Assembly: GCA_001574975.1 (NCBI GenBank)
Contig: KQ965801.1
Location: 123,532-161,901 of the forward strand
Direction: 5' to 3'
DNA: 38,370 nt
Origin: Gonapodya prolifera JEL478
Taxonomy: Eukaryota; Monoblepharomycota; Monoblepharidomycetes; Monoblepharidales; Gonapodyaceae
A program made the position numbers and the translations under genes. The stretch's first letter is position 1; the number at the start of each line of letters is the position of its first letter. This document shows positions 9,736 through 19,980 of this stretch, piece by piece. Under the pieces are notes generated by a model. It worked only from the letters and a program-made list of their open reading frames with translations. It was not told the DNA's origin and searched no databases.

Positions 9736-12700
9736 ATGTTCGGGTGGTTGAAGAAGGGAAACGTATCCGGCAGCGGAGGCGGAAAGCGCGGCGGGAAGAG
9801 TGGAGGACTCGGATTCGACGACGGAATCGACTACGCGGCTCTCGGCATTGACCCCAGCGTGTTTGAGATAGCGGGCGACGACGACAGCGGCGACGAGGGT
9901 GATGTCGATGGGCTGACTGCGGATGACATTGACGATCCGAAGCTTTTGGTGAGCGATGTCCACGGTTGGAGTGACTCGTATTCTGACATTTTTGGTTCGA
10001 TTCCTCTCTCTTGTCACACTGGGCCATCTCTCCGTGACCTTTGCTTTATTGTATCTCGGTCCCTTCCTCACCAGCGTGAACTCAACGCCCTACTCGCCGC
10101 CGACTCCCCTCGCGCGAAACAACAACAACAACCCCAACAACGATCTCCTCAATCATCCACGTCCTCCCCTGCACCCGCTCGTGGTCAGGTCCCCTCAGCG
10201 GGTCGTGGTGCGCCTCCCGTGTCCAGCTCTAGTGCTGGAGGACCACCGGTACGGACACCACCACAGACTCGAACACTACTGACTCAAGCCGCTCAGCTGG
10301 GTGAAATTGATATCGATAAAGTACACGCGGAGCTGCAGGACCCTCACAAGAATGTCGAGGTCCAGTTCACGGAGGAGGACGAGAATGACCCGGAGTTGCT
10401 GGTGAGTTGGCGGTGAGGAGAGGGAGGTCTGGGGAAGACAGATCCCGTGCCGAGCTGAGCTGGTACCGTGGCGCTGTTCTGGGTGGGGAGTCGATGGGGA
10501 ATCTGTGCCGCGGTGCGACAGCAGATCCTTGGTTTTGGGAGGGTACTTCAGGTGGGACGTTTCCCATCGTGGGCAAATCCTCCAAGGGTGTAGTGCGATA
10601 TCGGGGCACTTGGGCGTGGATCGATGAATTGTGTGCCCGGCGTCTCGACATGCCTCGCGAGAGTGCAGCTTGTTTTTGGGAGAGTCATGTGGTCATGTGG
10701 GACGGAACCTACAAGATTGTCTGAACGTCACACTATGGCGGCGAGTCGGAGAAGTGTTTACTGCTTGGTGTCCGCCTTGGTGTGCTGGGTTTCATATTTT
10801 GGGAGGGTTCTTGCAAGGGTACTTCCCATACCCTTACGAAGCCCGCCACGATTCTTTGCAACGTTTCAAGTGTGGACCCACGGACCTGTCTCTGTTCGCC
10901 CAACGGGCACTCTGCCGCGAGAGATGACAAGTGCACCTTGTTTTTTTGGGAGCGTCCCAACTCCCAGTCTCCCACACGCGGAGTCATTCCCTCCGTGGGC
11001 GGAACTGGGCTTCCAAGAGTTTGTATCTGCACTCGTCGGAGTTGGTGTGTTGGAATGGTTTATTCTTCCGTGCGCGCTCTGGTGTGAGAGTGCGGGGCGG
11101 TTTTGGTGGGGTCTTGTTGGGGCGGGTTTTATTGGAATCCTCCATGATGACGTCGTTCGTAGCTTCAGCGTGGAGCTGGGGGGTTGTTTATGATGTTGGC
11201 GCTCTGGTGCCAGAGGGCAGCTTGTGTTTTGGGGAGGGGTCACGTTGTGGCGTCATTCCCGACTTCGACGGAGTGGAACCTCCACGGCCTCCGTGGCGAA
11301 GTGGTGCGCATGTTTTTCGGAAGGTTTACGTCGGGATAGTTGGTTCCCAACGGTGAGCGGAACCTCCCATTTGTCTCTCGACACCTTCCTCGCGTCACTG
11401 GGTTTCGGAGGTCGCGGGTTGATTTGTCGCGGAGTTGACGCTCTGGCGTGACGATGCAGCTCATTTTTGGGGAAGGAATGAGTCGGAGCGTCCCCAACGT
11501 TGGCATACCTCCCAGCTTCATCGATGTTTGAGTGTCACCGCGTTTATACCACATTGAAATCCATTCGCCTCGACCTCCTCTTTTTCGCCTCTGCTCTACT
11601 TACCTCTCCCACCCCCCCGCCTCCAAGGCCGAACTCTCCAAAGTCGCCTCCCTCCCGTCATCCAAGTCTGCACCGGCTTCCACACCCGTAAAACATCCAA
11701 CGCCACAAAAGGTGCGCTACTCCTAGCCATCTACTGACAGAATTTATCCTAACCCGTCGTCCCGCCTTTCCTCGCTAACAGCCTCCACCCCCCCCCACCT
11801 CCCCACCACACCGTTCCTCCGCCACGTCAACTCCGCCCGCCACATCACCACCACCCCCTCGCTCGGGCCGGGGTCGTCCCCTTCCTCCTCCTCCACCTGG
11901 CGGCGCCCCAATTCCACGGCCGGGGCTCGCACCTTCCCCTCCTGTCACACGTACTCCACCCACCACCGCACCCCGCCCAGCGCCGCAACCTCTCGACCCC
12001 GCCGACATTGACATCGATGCAATCCACGCGGAATTGTCTGCGGCGCACCAACAAGGCGACGTGGGTGTGGAAGTCGAGTTGACGGAGAAGGAGGAGAGGG
12101 GTGGGGCGTTGCTTGTGAGTTGCGGGCTTGGGGACGGAGTCGCGGTGCTCGGGACGACGCGCTAATGCGCGGTCACCACCTTACGTCAGGACGAACTAGC
12201 GGCGCTGACTGGCGTGCCTGTCGCTCATTTTGCGGTTCCTGCATCTCCTTCCGCCGGACCTGCACCTGTGCCAATCCCACCCTTGCCGGCGCCAACGTTG
12301 GTGTACGAATCAGCACCACACAACCCCATGCGTCTGAACTTACCAGACGATGACGACGATGACGTGCCTCCGCAAGCAACCTCGCCCACCACGACAACCC
12401 AACTTCCCACCGTGTCAACCCCATCAACCTCCACCCTTTCGTCCTCGCTCCCGTCTCCCCCGCCGCGTGCGTCATCACTCGTTTCGTCGCCCACCTCACC
12501 GTTCCCTCCCTCTCCGACGGCCGTCTAGCTTGTCGTGTCGTCCGACCCAGTGCTCCCTGACCAGGAGCAGGAGCAGGAACAGGAGCATGAGGACCAGCCG
12601 AGGAAGGATTTGCCGAGTGATGACGAGGACCCGGCAGCGGGTTGGCTCGACTCCCACATCACGGGGTCGGGGGCCGTTCCGAGTCATCAGTACCCCCAAC

Positions 12701-14978
12701 CTGCACCACCTACGCAGCCCGCGCACCAATCACCGCTCCCCGTACCACACTTACCCGTTGTTGTACCGTCTAGGTTGGCCAGTGGGTCCCTGGCTGGGGC
12801 AGCGCGGTGGCCACCTGTAGGGGGTGTCGCGGTCCTCCCAGGGACGCCGTCTCCACCACTTCCCCGTCCCGCACAGCTGCCGCCATCACCTGCTTCCTTT
12901 TCTCCACCCCAGCCACCACCAACCGCCCCACTTTCCCTCTCCGCTCTCGTGTCGGCCTACAAGTCAGCCGCCCTTGCGCACAAACGCGCCTCAGATGTTC
13001 CCGGAGCCCGCATGCTCCTTATGAAGGCAAAGGAGATGGAGGCCGCCGTGGAGGGACGCGTGCCACAAGGGTGGGCCGTTCCACCGCGGGATCCGGAGGA
13101 ATGGGTCCGGAGCCAGAGTGCACCGTAGCAAGGGGTGGTCCAGTCGCAGCAGCTGGCGGGAGGAGCGAGAGAGTGGCAGCAACAGCCACTTGACCAGGCA
13201 CATCTTGTTGCACAGGGAGTGCCAGGTCAGATGACTTCTGCTCAGCCGCAACCACCACGTCCTCGAGTGACCCCATCCAACCCCGCGCCGGCACTCATGA
13301 GCATCCCGCCCAACCCGCCCGTCCTCCCCCACTCGGCGCCTCTCCACTTCACTCCCCTCGTGGTCGCGCCTCACCGACAAGCTCAACTCGCCCACCTCTC
13401 TGCGGCATATTACCTCGCTCAGGCTGATAAACAACGGGCACTGTTTTTCCACCAGAGGAAGAAAAGAGACCTTGCCGACATGAAGGCCCTCGAGGCTGCA
13501 TCGGTCATGCCTCCGGGGAAGTACGTGGATCCCACGGTAGGGTTCGAGACGGTGCGGTATGAATTCGCGAGGGTGAATCAGGACCTGGCGCTGAGCGAGC
13601 TTGAGGTTGTGGTTGTGGGTGTCAAGGGCCTGAGGCACCCTCAAGCTAAGGGAGAGGCGCTGGAGACAACGTTGGTGTGGGATATGGGATACCCTGTTGA
13701 CGACGAGGGGAAGACAAAGCCCGATGGTCGGGGTGAGACGCGGCCTGTGCAGGGTGAGGACCCGCAGTGTATTGAGGGCAGGAAGATTGCGCTTGAGAGG
13801 GGGCATCCGGCCACGCGGTGGGCGGAGCGCAGGAGAGTTACAGTGGAGGTGTGGTTCAATCAGGGGTTCTTCTGGGGGAAGACGTGTTTGGGCAAAGGGA
13901 GTGCACCCGTGACGGAGTTGTTGAATAAATGCGAGTTGGAGTTGAGCGTGCCGGTGAGCAGTTTCACGGCAGATCTCTCATCATTCTGTTTTTCTGACAT
14001 TTTATATTTGCTGCTACAGCTGGCCGATCCCACCTCCCCGCGCCGACTCACAGGCGCAGTTGTCACCATCCGCTTCAGACTGCGGAACCCACTTTTGAAA
14101 CCAGATATGGTGCAGGAGGAGGAACGCTGGACAACGTTGGAGTGGGGTACGCATAAGTATGCTTTGCCCCAACTGAGCCCCGCGAGCGCCGTTCAGGGCC
14201 ACGTCAGGGCGGGACAGACGGGATCAGCTGCCTCGGCGCCAGTTGGAGTATCGGGAAGGCCGACACCACCCCAGGTCGGTGCAGCCGGGAGAACGCAGTC
14301 GGTGCAGTCAGGCGGTGGTGGAAGGCCGGTGTCGCCGCAGCCAAGGCCAGTTTCTCCACAGCCGAGACCGGCTTCACCACAACGAAGACCAGTGTCTGGT
14401 CAGCTTGGGCCAGCAGCGGTCTCTCCTCAACCGGCCGTAAAGCCAACACCCCCGGCACCAAGTCAGAGCCAGCGCACTCCCTCCGTCAAGCCACCTGCAA
14501 GTCAACCATCCGGTGGCGACGATGACGATCCCGATACGCTCATCGCGACATTTGACAGTCCCGACTCGATCGTGTCCAACGAGGTAATGATGGCCGAGAC
14601 TGCGGTGCTCGAGAAGGAGATTGTCGCTGCGAAGGCGGCCAAGGATAGAACCACGGTTGATGAACTGGAGGAAGATGGGCGTGGAACTCAAGATGCAGGT
14701 TTTGGCGGTGCTGGTGCAGACGGGCAAGTTGGAGATGCCAGGAAAGTTTTGTTGTTATGAAGCCAGTATTACTTATCATGTACTCCAATCGCTACTCTTT
14801 GTTAGACTACTCCAAGCAGCTCACAGCTGCGATTGCATCATCCAAAACCCTTGCGCTCAAGTTCAAACGTGCTGGTCGGTTGGACTATGCCAAGCGCGCA
14901 CTGGAGCGGATGAAGATCATGGAGAAGGAGGTGGCTGAGGTCGAGCAGATGATGAAGGAGGATGCCGAGGAGGGATAG
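9736..14978 (+). CDS. CC2D1/Lgd-family protein (acidic motifs, DM14-type helices, C2 domain), ESCRT-III regulator
   Basis: Exons are inferred at 9736-9948, 10075-10401, 11628-11711, 11782-12114, 12190-12480, 12529-13104, about 13129-13953, 14020-14750 and 14806-14978. The product starts MFGWLKK and holds three acidic D-x-x-LL|xEL motifs, Pro-rich linkers, and a DM14-type helical pair (SAYKSAALAHKRASDVPGAR). A second helical segment, AQLAHLSAAYYLAQADKQRA, follows. Next is a C2 domain (about 13560-14100; GFFWGKTCLGKGSAPVTELL) and the family C-terminal coil (ALERMKIMEKEVAEVEQMM). Animal members bind CHMP4/Shrub and control endosomal sorting; a fungal role in ESCRT-III assembly is inferred. Oddities: TAG at 12526-12528 and 13126-13128 are in frame (each can be the AG end of a short intron), and a +1 frame change is needed near 14666. 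The gene may be intact with tiny introns or mildly damaged. Confidence 0.85.
10402..11627 (+). repeat. Degenerate ~140-nt tandem repeats filling intron 2 of the CC2D1-like gene
   Basis: The intron runs from the GTGAGT at 10402 to the AG at 11626-11627, about 1.2 kb in a gene whose other introns are mostly 48-126 nt. It contains at least seven loosely conserved units, each with a core like GCAG-CTTG-TTTTTGGGAGGGT followed by a short GGGACG...CCCA stretch. Cores lie near 10535, 10672, 10797, 10937, 11097, 11223, 11309 and 11463. The segment before several cores is also alike (CTCGCGAGAGTGCAG, CTGCCGCGAGAG, CTCTGGTGTGAGAG). This looks like an old minisatellite that expanded inside the intron. 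Confidence 0.6.
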
Positions 14979-15444
14979 TTTCGTAACATTGGATAGGCGA
15001 AATGCATATGTTTAATTGGACGCGAAGGGACGGTGAATACAATCTCCGAAGAGAATAATAAGTAAGAGGTTGACAATGATGGAAATCGTCTTCAACCACG
15101 TTTATTTGAATTTGGTCGCTAAGATCAATGTTTCCTAAAATGGCGTCCTCAAACAGTGTCCCAAACACTGAATCTCAGGGAATCGTTCCGGCTGAAGCCT
15201 CGTTCGGAACTCGCTCACGGAAAACTACCCTTCGCGTTGAAAATATCGTTCTGGGAGGAGAACCTATGGTGCAGTCCACACTATCGCCTGCAGCACGATG
15301 TGCTTACTGTCGTGGTCCGGTACGAGCGGGGACCACTTTGGGGGCAGTTCGTGTCCCAAAGATGTAATCGCCTGGGCTTAGCCCGGAAGTAATGCAAATG
15401 TAGTCTAAGGGCCTAAACCTATATAGCCATAGGGCCTACACAAC
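14979..15444. other. Intergenic region, nothing recognised
   Basis: About 470 bp between the CC2D1-like gene and the first F-box/LRR-like gene. Open frames at 15128-15392 show no motif. It may include the promoter or an unfound first exon of the next gene, which has no ATG at its obvious start. Confidence 0.4.
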
Positions 15445-16770
15445 GTGGTCCGTACCATTCTACCACATTACGTACCGGAGATCCTTTCACAAATCCAACG
15501 TTTCGCGCCGACACACGCGGACCGGTACCCAATACAAAAGTTGGCACTTGTGTGGGTAAGTTCTTTGGAGCCTTTTATCGGGTCCTGCAATTATCGTTTC
15601 AAGTTCTGGTTCAATTTCCCATTTCGGACAACAACCTGTCCTGTTGTCCCACGACGCCGAGCGTGGCATCGCCCAGTAACAAGATGGAAGTGGTCGCACG
15701 TACGCATCGACGGAGCATCCGACCCTGGGAAAATACCACCACAAATCGCTTCATTCCTGATGCTTCGCAAGGGAACTCGCGCTCTGGTGAAACCGGTCGA
15801 AGTCGAACTTGACCTTTCGCTCGACGGAAGCTTGGAAGGTCTTCACGAATTCATAATCGCTGCAGCCCCTACCGTTGAGAGTTGGATCATCCAGGCGAGC
15901 GGCAGTGGAGGCTACCGTTGCTTTACTCTCCACCACTACCAGGGAAAGAGTTCGACGGTTGACTGTGAATATTTTTGCCCAGGATGGGGCCGATGCTGTG
16001 GACATTCTGAATGGACGCTGTCCGAATCTACAAGAAATACGTTTTTACAGTGGACGCCAACTTCCTCGTTCCGTGACATTCCGCCATGTTTTATCACCTG
16101 CCTCCATTCGCCGACTCTCGCTTACGTATCTACAAGACGAGGATTTCCACGATTCCTTTGACACTATCTTTCTTGATGATAAACCTCACGTGTCTCGAAT
16201 TGGACAGCTCGAACGGCTTCACAAAAGATCAACTCCAAAAGCTTTCGGCACTAAAAAAGCTGGAGGATCTCCTTCTGCGGGGTGCCGCATCACAATTCAA
16301 CTCCTTTGAGGACGACCTCGTACTCCTTCTTGAAGACGTTGGCTCTTCCCTCCAGGATGGGCATATTATGTTTTGCCTACAACGCGGGACAAGGTTTCCA
16401 CACGCTTTGTCCAAAACTCCGCGTTCTTCATCTGGAAAACTGTTTCGTTGGTGAAACTATTGATTTCCTCATCCCCATCCGGCATTTCACTACACTTCCG
16501 CATTTGAAGTATTGGGGTCTCGGACCGGAAGACGTGGAAGCCGATGTGGGCAAAGAGAACCTCCTTCGTGACATCTTGGTATCCCGGGACACTGTTACTC
16601 GTTTCGTGGTGGTGGAGGTCTTCAAGTGGATGATGATCAACATCCTAGTGTCACAGTTGGAAAGATGTGGTTGGTCGAATGGTGGGAAATGTGCTTGTGG
16701 GGTATTCGATTCTTGTGAGATATCGACGTTAGAGTATTTGACTATGCAGCAAGTTATCCATCATGGATAG
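15445..16770 (+). pseudogene. F-box/LRR-like protein, copy A, frameshifted
   Basis: The segment YVPEILSQIQRF near the start resembles an F-box-like N terminus. Leucine-rich-type repeats follow: ALVKPVEVELDLSLDGSLEG, FIIAAAPTVESW, LNGRCPNLQEIRF, SIRRLSLTYLQDEDF, LQKLSALKKLEDLLLRG, LCPKLRVLHLENC and TIDFLIPIRHFTTLPHLKYW. These pieces lie in three frames, so changes are needed near 15895, 16170 and 16360. A GTAAGT donor at 15556 suggests at least one intron. The whole is homologous, block by block, to copy B at 16882-18148. Such proteins are usually substrate receptors of SCF ubiquitin ligases, but the F-box match is weak. Frame damage or unrecognised tiny introns could both explain the structure. 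Confidence 0.55.
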
Positions 16771-16881
16771 TACTAAAACGTCAATCGACTTGTTTTCACG
16801 GCGGTGTAAGCCTCATAAGAATGCACAACTTCGCCACTAGGACAACTTCCCCATAAGCTGCGGCTTCGTCACTGAGGACAG

Positions 16882-18148
16882 ATGCCATCACCTCAGTTGT
16901 CGCCGGGAGCGCGATGCACCTTCGTTCCAGAGATTCTTGAGCGCATCCCAAGTCTCTTGCCCAATCCCCTGAGGAAAAGCAATTCACGGATCTTTGTCTT
17001 GTTTGGTGGGTTCAGTGTCATGTTTTCTCAGACGTGTATCACGATTCACGGAACTAGCCCCAACCGAAAACGACAGCCGCGCCTGGTATATCCCTGCGTT
17101 AAGAAGATTGTGGGAGCATCTGGAGATTAGAGGGACCGGTCTTGATGATGATGTTCCAAAAGAAGTAACCGGATTACTGAAACTTCGTGATGGGATTCGC
17201 GCACTTGTGAAGCCCGTCACTGTGTCGGTCTCCTTTTGCCCCAATGGCGGTATCGAGGACTTCTTGAGTTCACCATCGCCATCGCCCCAACTGTTGAGCA
17301 ATGGCGGATCCAGCAGTTTGGGCTCGAGGAAATTGGGGATGTGCTGTCGATTGCGCCAAGAGAGAAACTTCGACATTTGAATGTTGAAGTTCACACTCTC
17401 TATGGGGCACTGACTTTGAATAGGCTTCTCGGACGGTGTCCCAATCTGGAGGAACTCTGGGTTAACGAGTTGACAGACGAAGAGGGAAACACATCACTCT
17501 GTGAGCTGCCATCGCCTGGGTCTCTTCGACGGCTCTCCATTGAGGGTATGTATGGAGACACTCATGTTGACGACATCTGCAACAGCCTTCAAGCAATGGT
17601 CAATCTCAAGTGCCTGAACCTGGGCAATTGCGAGTTTGGTTTTCGAAGGACAGACTCCAACGGCTTTCCAGCTTGCAAGGCCTTGAAACTCCTGCGTTAT
17701 GTGGTGAAGATCTAACAACGCCCACCACATTTGTGGAAAACCTTGTTCCCCTTCTTGAGAACGTGGGCTCATCTCTCAAACAACTTTACATCAAAAATTT
17801 TGGCTTTGGTATTGAACAAACCATGCGCACGCTATGTCCCAATCTCCAGGTCCTCGTTCTGGACGAATGCTCTGAGGACTCCATCGACTTTCTTATTCCA
17901 ATCAGACTCGCGACAACGCTGCCCCATTTAAGACCTTTATGCCTACGACCAGAACCGTTGAGGCAAAAGAAAGCTTTCTGCGGGACATTTTACAAATGAG
18001 GCAGATACCGCTCGAGATCATGGTCGGATCAGATACAGTGATTGGGCCTGTTCCCAGGGTGATTTTTGGAGATGTACAATGGAGTGGATGGAACATAAAA
18101 AGAATGTATAACGATCGCATTGTCAGAATTGGCGAGAATAATACATAA
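16882..18148 (+). pseudogene. F-box/LRR-like protein, copy B, frameshifted tandem paralogue
   Basis: The ATG at 16882 opens a frame with CTFVPEILERIPSLLPNPLR, an F-box-like start, matching copy A upstream. Then RAWYIPALRRLWEHLEI, LLKLRDGIRALVKPVTV, LEFTIAIAPTVEQW, LLGRCPNLEELWV, SLRRLSIEGMYGD, NLKCLNLGNCEFGF, KDRLQRLSSLQGLE, LCPNLQVLVLDEC and SIDFLIPIRLATTLPHLR follow, all with counterparts in copy A. Frame changes are required near 17260, 17650 and 17935. The first two sit in T-rich stretches, where one missing T would restore the frame. The tail ends with TAA before 18149. The pair arose by tandem duplication; both copies carry frame breaks at different places. Confidence 0.55.
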
Positions 18149-18190
18149 GGTACAAAACAATGCGATTAAACACGAATTCGCCGAATGCGA

Positions 18191-19673
18191 TCAAATATCT
18201 ATCACCACAAGGGACAGGGGTGCTTCTTCCTGAATCACGGAGTCTGTTTCCTGACCGCACTGCGCACACCCGCCAGCAACATGAAATGCAGGGACAGCGG
18301 CGACAGACGAAGTAGATTTAGCTAACGTATCACCCATCGACAAAGCTTGAGCAATTATCTTTCGCAAACTCTCCACGGTAGAGTCCACGTCATCCAAAAA
18401 TCCAACAGACACGCGGCAGAGAGCCTCTCTTTCGACGCTGGATTTGGTGAACGGATCCGTCCGCGAGTAAGGGCCCCCAAACGACGTTTTGTACTCAAGC
18501 TGCGGTGAGCAATCGCTCATGGCTTTGAGCGCACTGTATGAGTCGCATTCCAAAGTAAAGGTGAAGACGCTGGGATACAACGTCTCTTCGCCAATGCGTC
18601 GGAACATGCTTTTCGCGAGGTGATGAGATGGGTGATCGGGGAGGCTGGGATGGATGATTTTGCCCACACCAGGTACGCCGGCGAGCTTCTGGATGATCCG
18701 CAAAGTGTGCCTGGAGCTCGCCATGACCCGCTCCTCCTGCCACTTCAAGGCTTCTACCACAATCCCAGCCGTGTGCGGAGAGACATGCACCCCATGAGCA
18801 CTCAGATACGTTCCTGCCACGTGCATGAACGTGTCCAGGTTGGACACGATGAACCCGCCGATGACCTGCCCGGCGGAATAGTATTTGGTCACCGAGGACA
18901 CCACCACATCCGCCCCGTGTTGCAGCGGATTATAAACAACCCCCGACAGCCACGTATTATCGACGCACACGGTCAGCTCACTTGAGCTCGCGCGGAGATG
19001 TTTGATGATGGATGTGTCGAACACTTTGCCGTTTGGGTTCGAGCACGATTCGACGAACAGAGCGTTGCACTGACCCTTGAGGGTGGTGTCGAACAGACGC
19101 TGCACGGCGTCGGAGTCGGAGGCGTCTACGGGGTGCAGGGTGAAGGGACCGAAGAAAACTTGGTGGTATTTGAAGGTTTGCTTGGCGAAGGCGTAGCTCT
19201 CCTCGCCGTAGACACTGCAATCGTTTGAGTAGAGCGTGGTCGAGGCGGGTCGTGAACGTCATTTTCGTGCACCCTTGACTCGTTGACAACTCACAGGTTC
19301 CACTTCTTCCCCCTGTTGATAAGACACAGCGCCATCAACACCGTGGAAATACTCTGAATTCCCGACGTCGTTGTCGCGCATCTCCTGCAGTTTCCGTAGA
19401 GCGCCTTCAGCGCGGATTCGAGCTCGCGAAGCTTTGGAGAGGACGTTCGCTGGTAGTGGTTGGACCCGGGGGAGAGAACGAGGCTCTCGTCGACGTCGCG
19501 GATGGAAGGTTCTGGGAGAGTGCGGAGGGCGAGTTGGATTCGCGATGGACAAGGGGAAAACGGTGTGTTCTCGGGTCGGGCTTCGATTTGGGAGACGGTA
19601 ACGGAGAGCGACACTCACCACGGGTCGGCGGCATCGAAAGGTCGTCGGAGCTCTGCAGTGCTTTCTGCGACAT
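18191..19673 (-). CDS. Cys/Met-metabolism PLP-dependent enzyme (cystathionine gamma-synthase/lyase-like)
   Basis: Three exons are inferred on the minus strand: 19673-19619, 19580-19295 and 19214-18191. They join in frame to 454 aa with a TGA stop. The introns are 38 nt and 80 nt. SNHYQRTSSPKLRELESALKAL corresponds to the family's substrate-loop region, and SGIQSISTVLMALC is the cofactor-binding helix start. VDNTW carries the Asp that binds the pyridine nitrogen (about residue 199). SVTKYYSAG carries the Schiff-base lysine (about residue 224), and SFGGPYSRTDP is the C-terminal substrate segment. The family performs gamma-synthase, gamma-lyase or beta-lyase reactions linking cysteine, homocysteine and methionine; which one cannot be told. 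A Cys-rich tail (CAQCGQE) is unusual. The gene lies downstream of a FAD monooxygenase on the same strand, 307 bp away. Confidence 0.88.
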
Positions 19674-19980
19674 CGCTCGTCACCGTGTTGTTGGGATTGC
19701 CTCAGGGTTATTGAAGCGACCGATGTCAGGCCTTTGGGTTTCCCCACAGCTGAAAAAAAGACGTGTCGAAGCGACTCACGCGACACCCCCAGGAAATCGC
19801 TAGCTGGGACCGTATTGGATGATCCCAATCTCGTCCGTTCCCAACTGACAGGAAGCAGGGGTTCTGTGATAGTGTTCAAAAGACACGTGGATGAAGTTCC
19901 GGGTGGTATACAAATCAATAATCATTATCTGCACATCTTACAATACCAAAAACTAAAACCGCGTGAAAGCGTTTAACAGT
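19674..19980. other. Spacer between two same-strand enzyme genes
   Basis: 307 bp holding the promoter of the PLP enzyme and the 3' end of the monooxygenase gene. A minus-strand frame crosses it but shows no family motif, so I do not extend the PLP gene into it. Confidence 0.45.

Noticed and set aside
10624-11451. Overlapping open frames inside the long CC2D1-like intron as an intronic gene
   Set aside because: The predicted peptides simply translate the repeat units, lack domains and appear in several frames at once.
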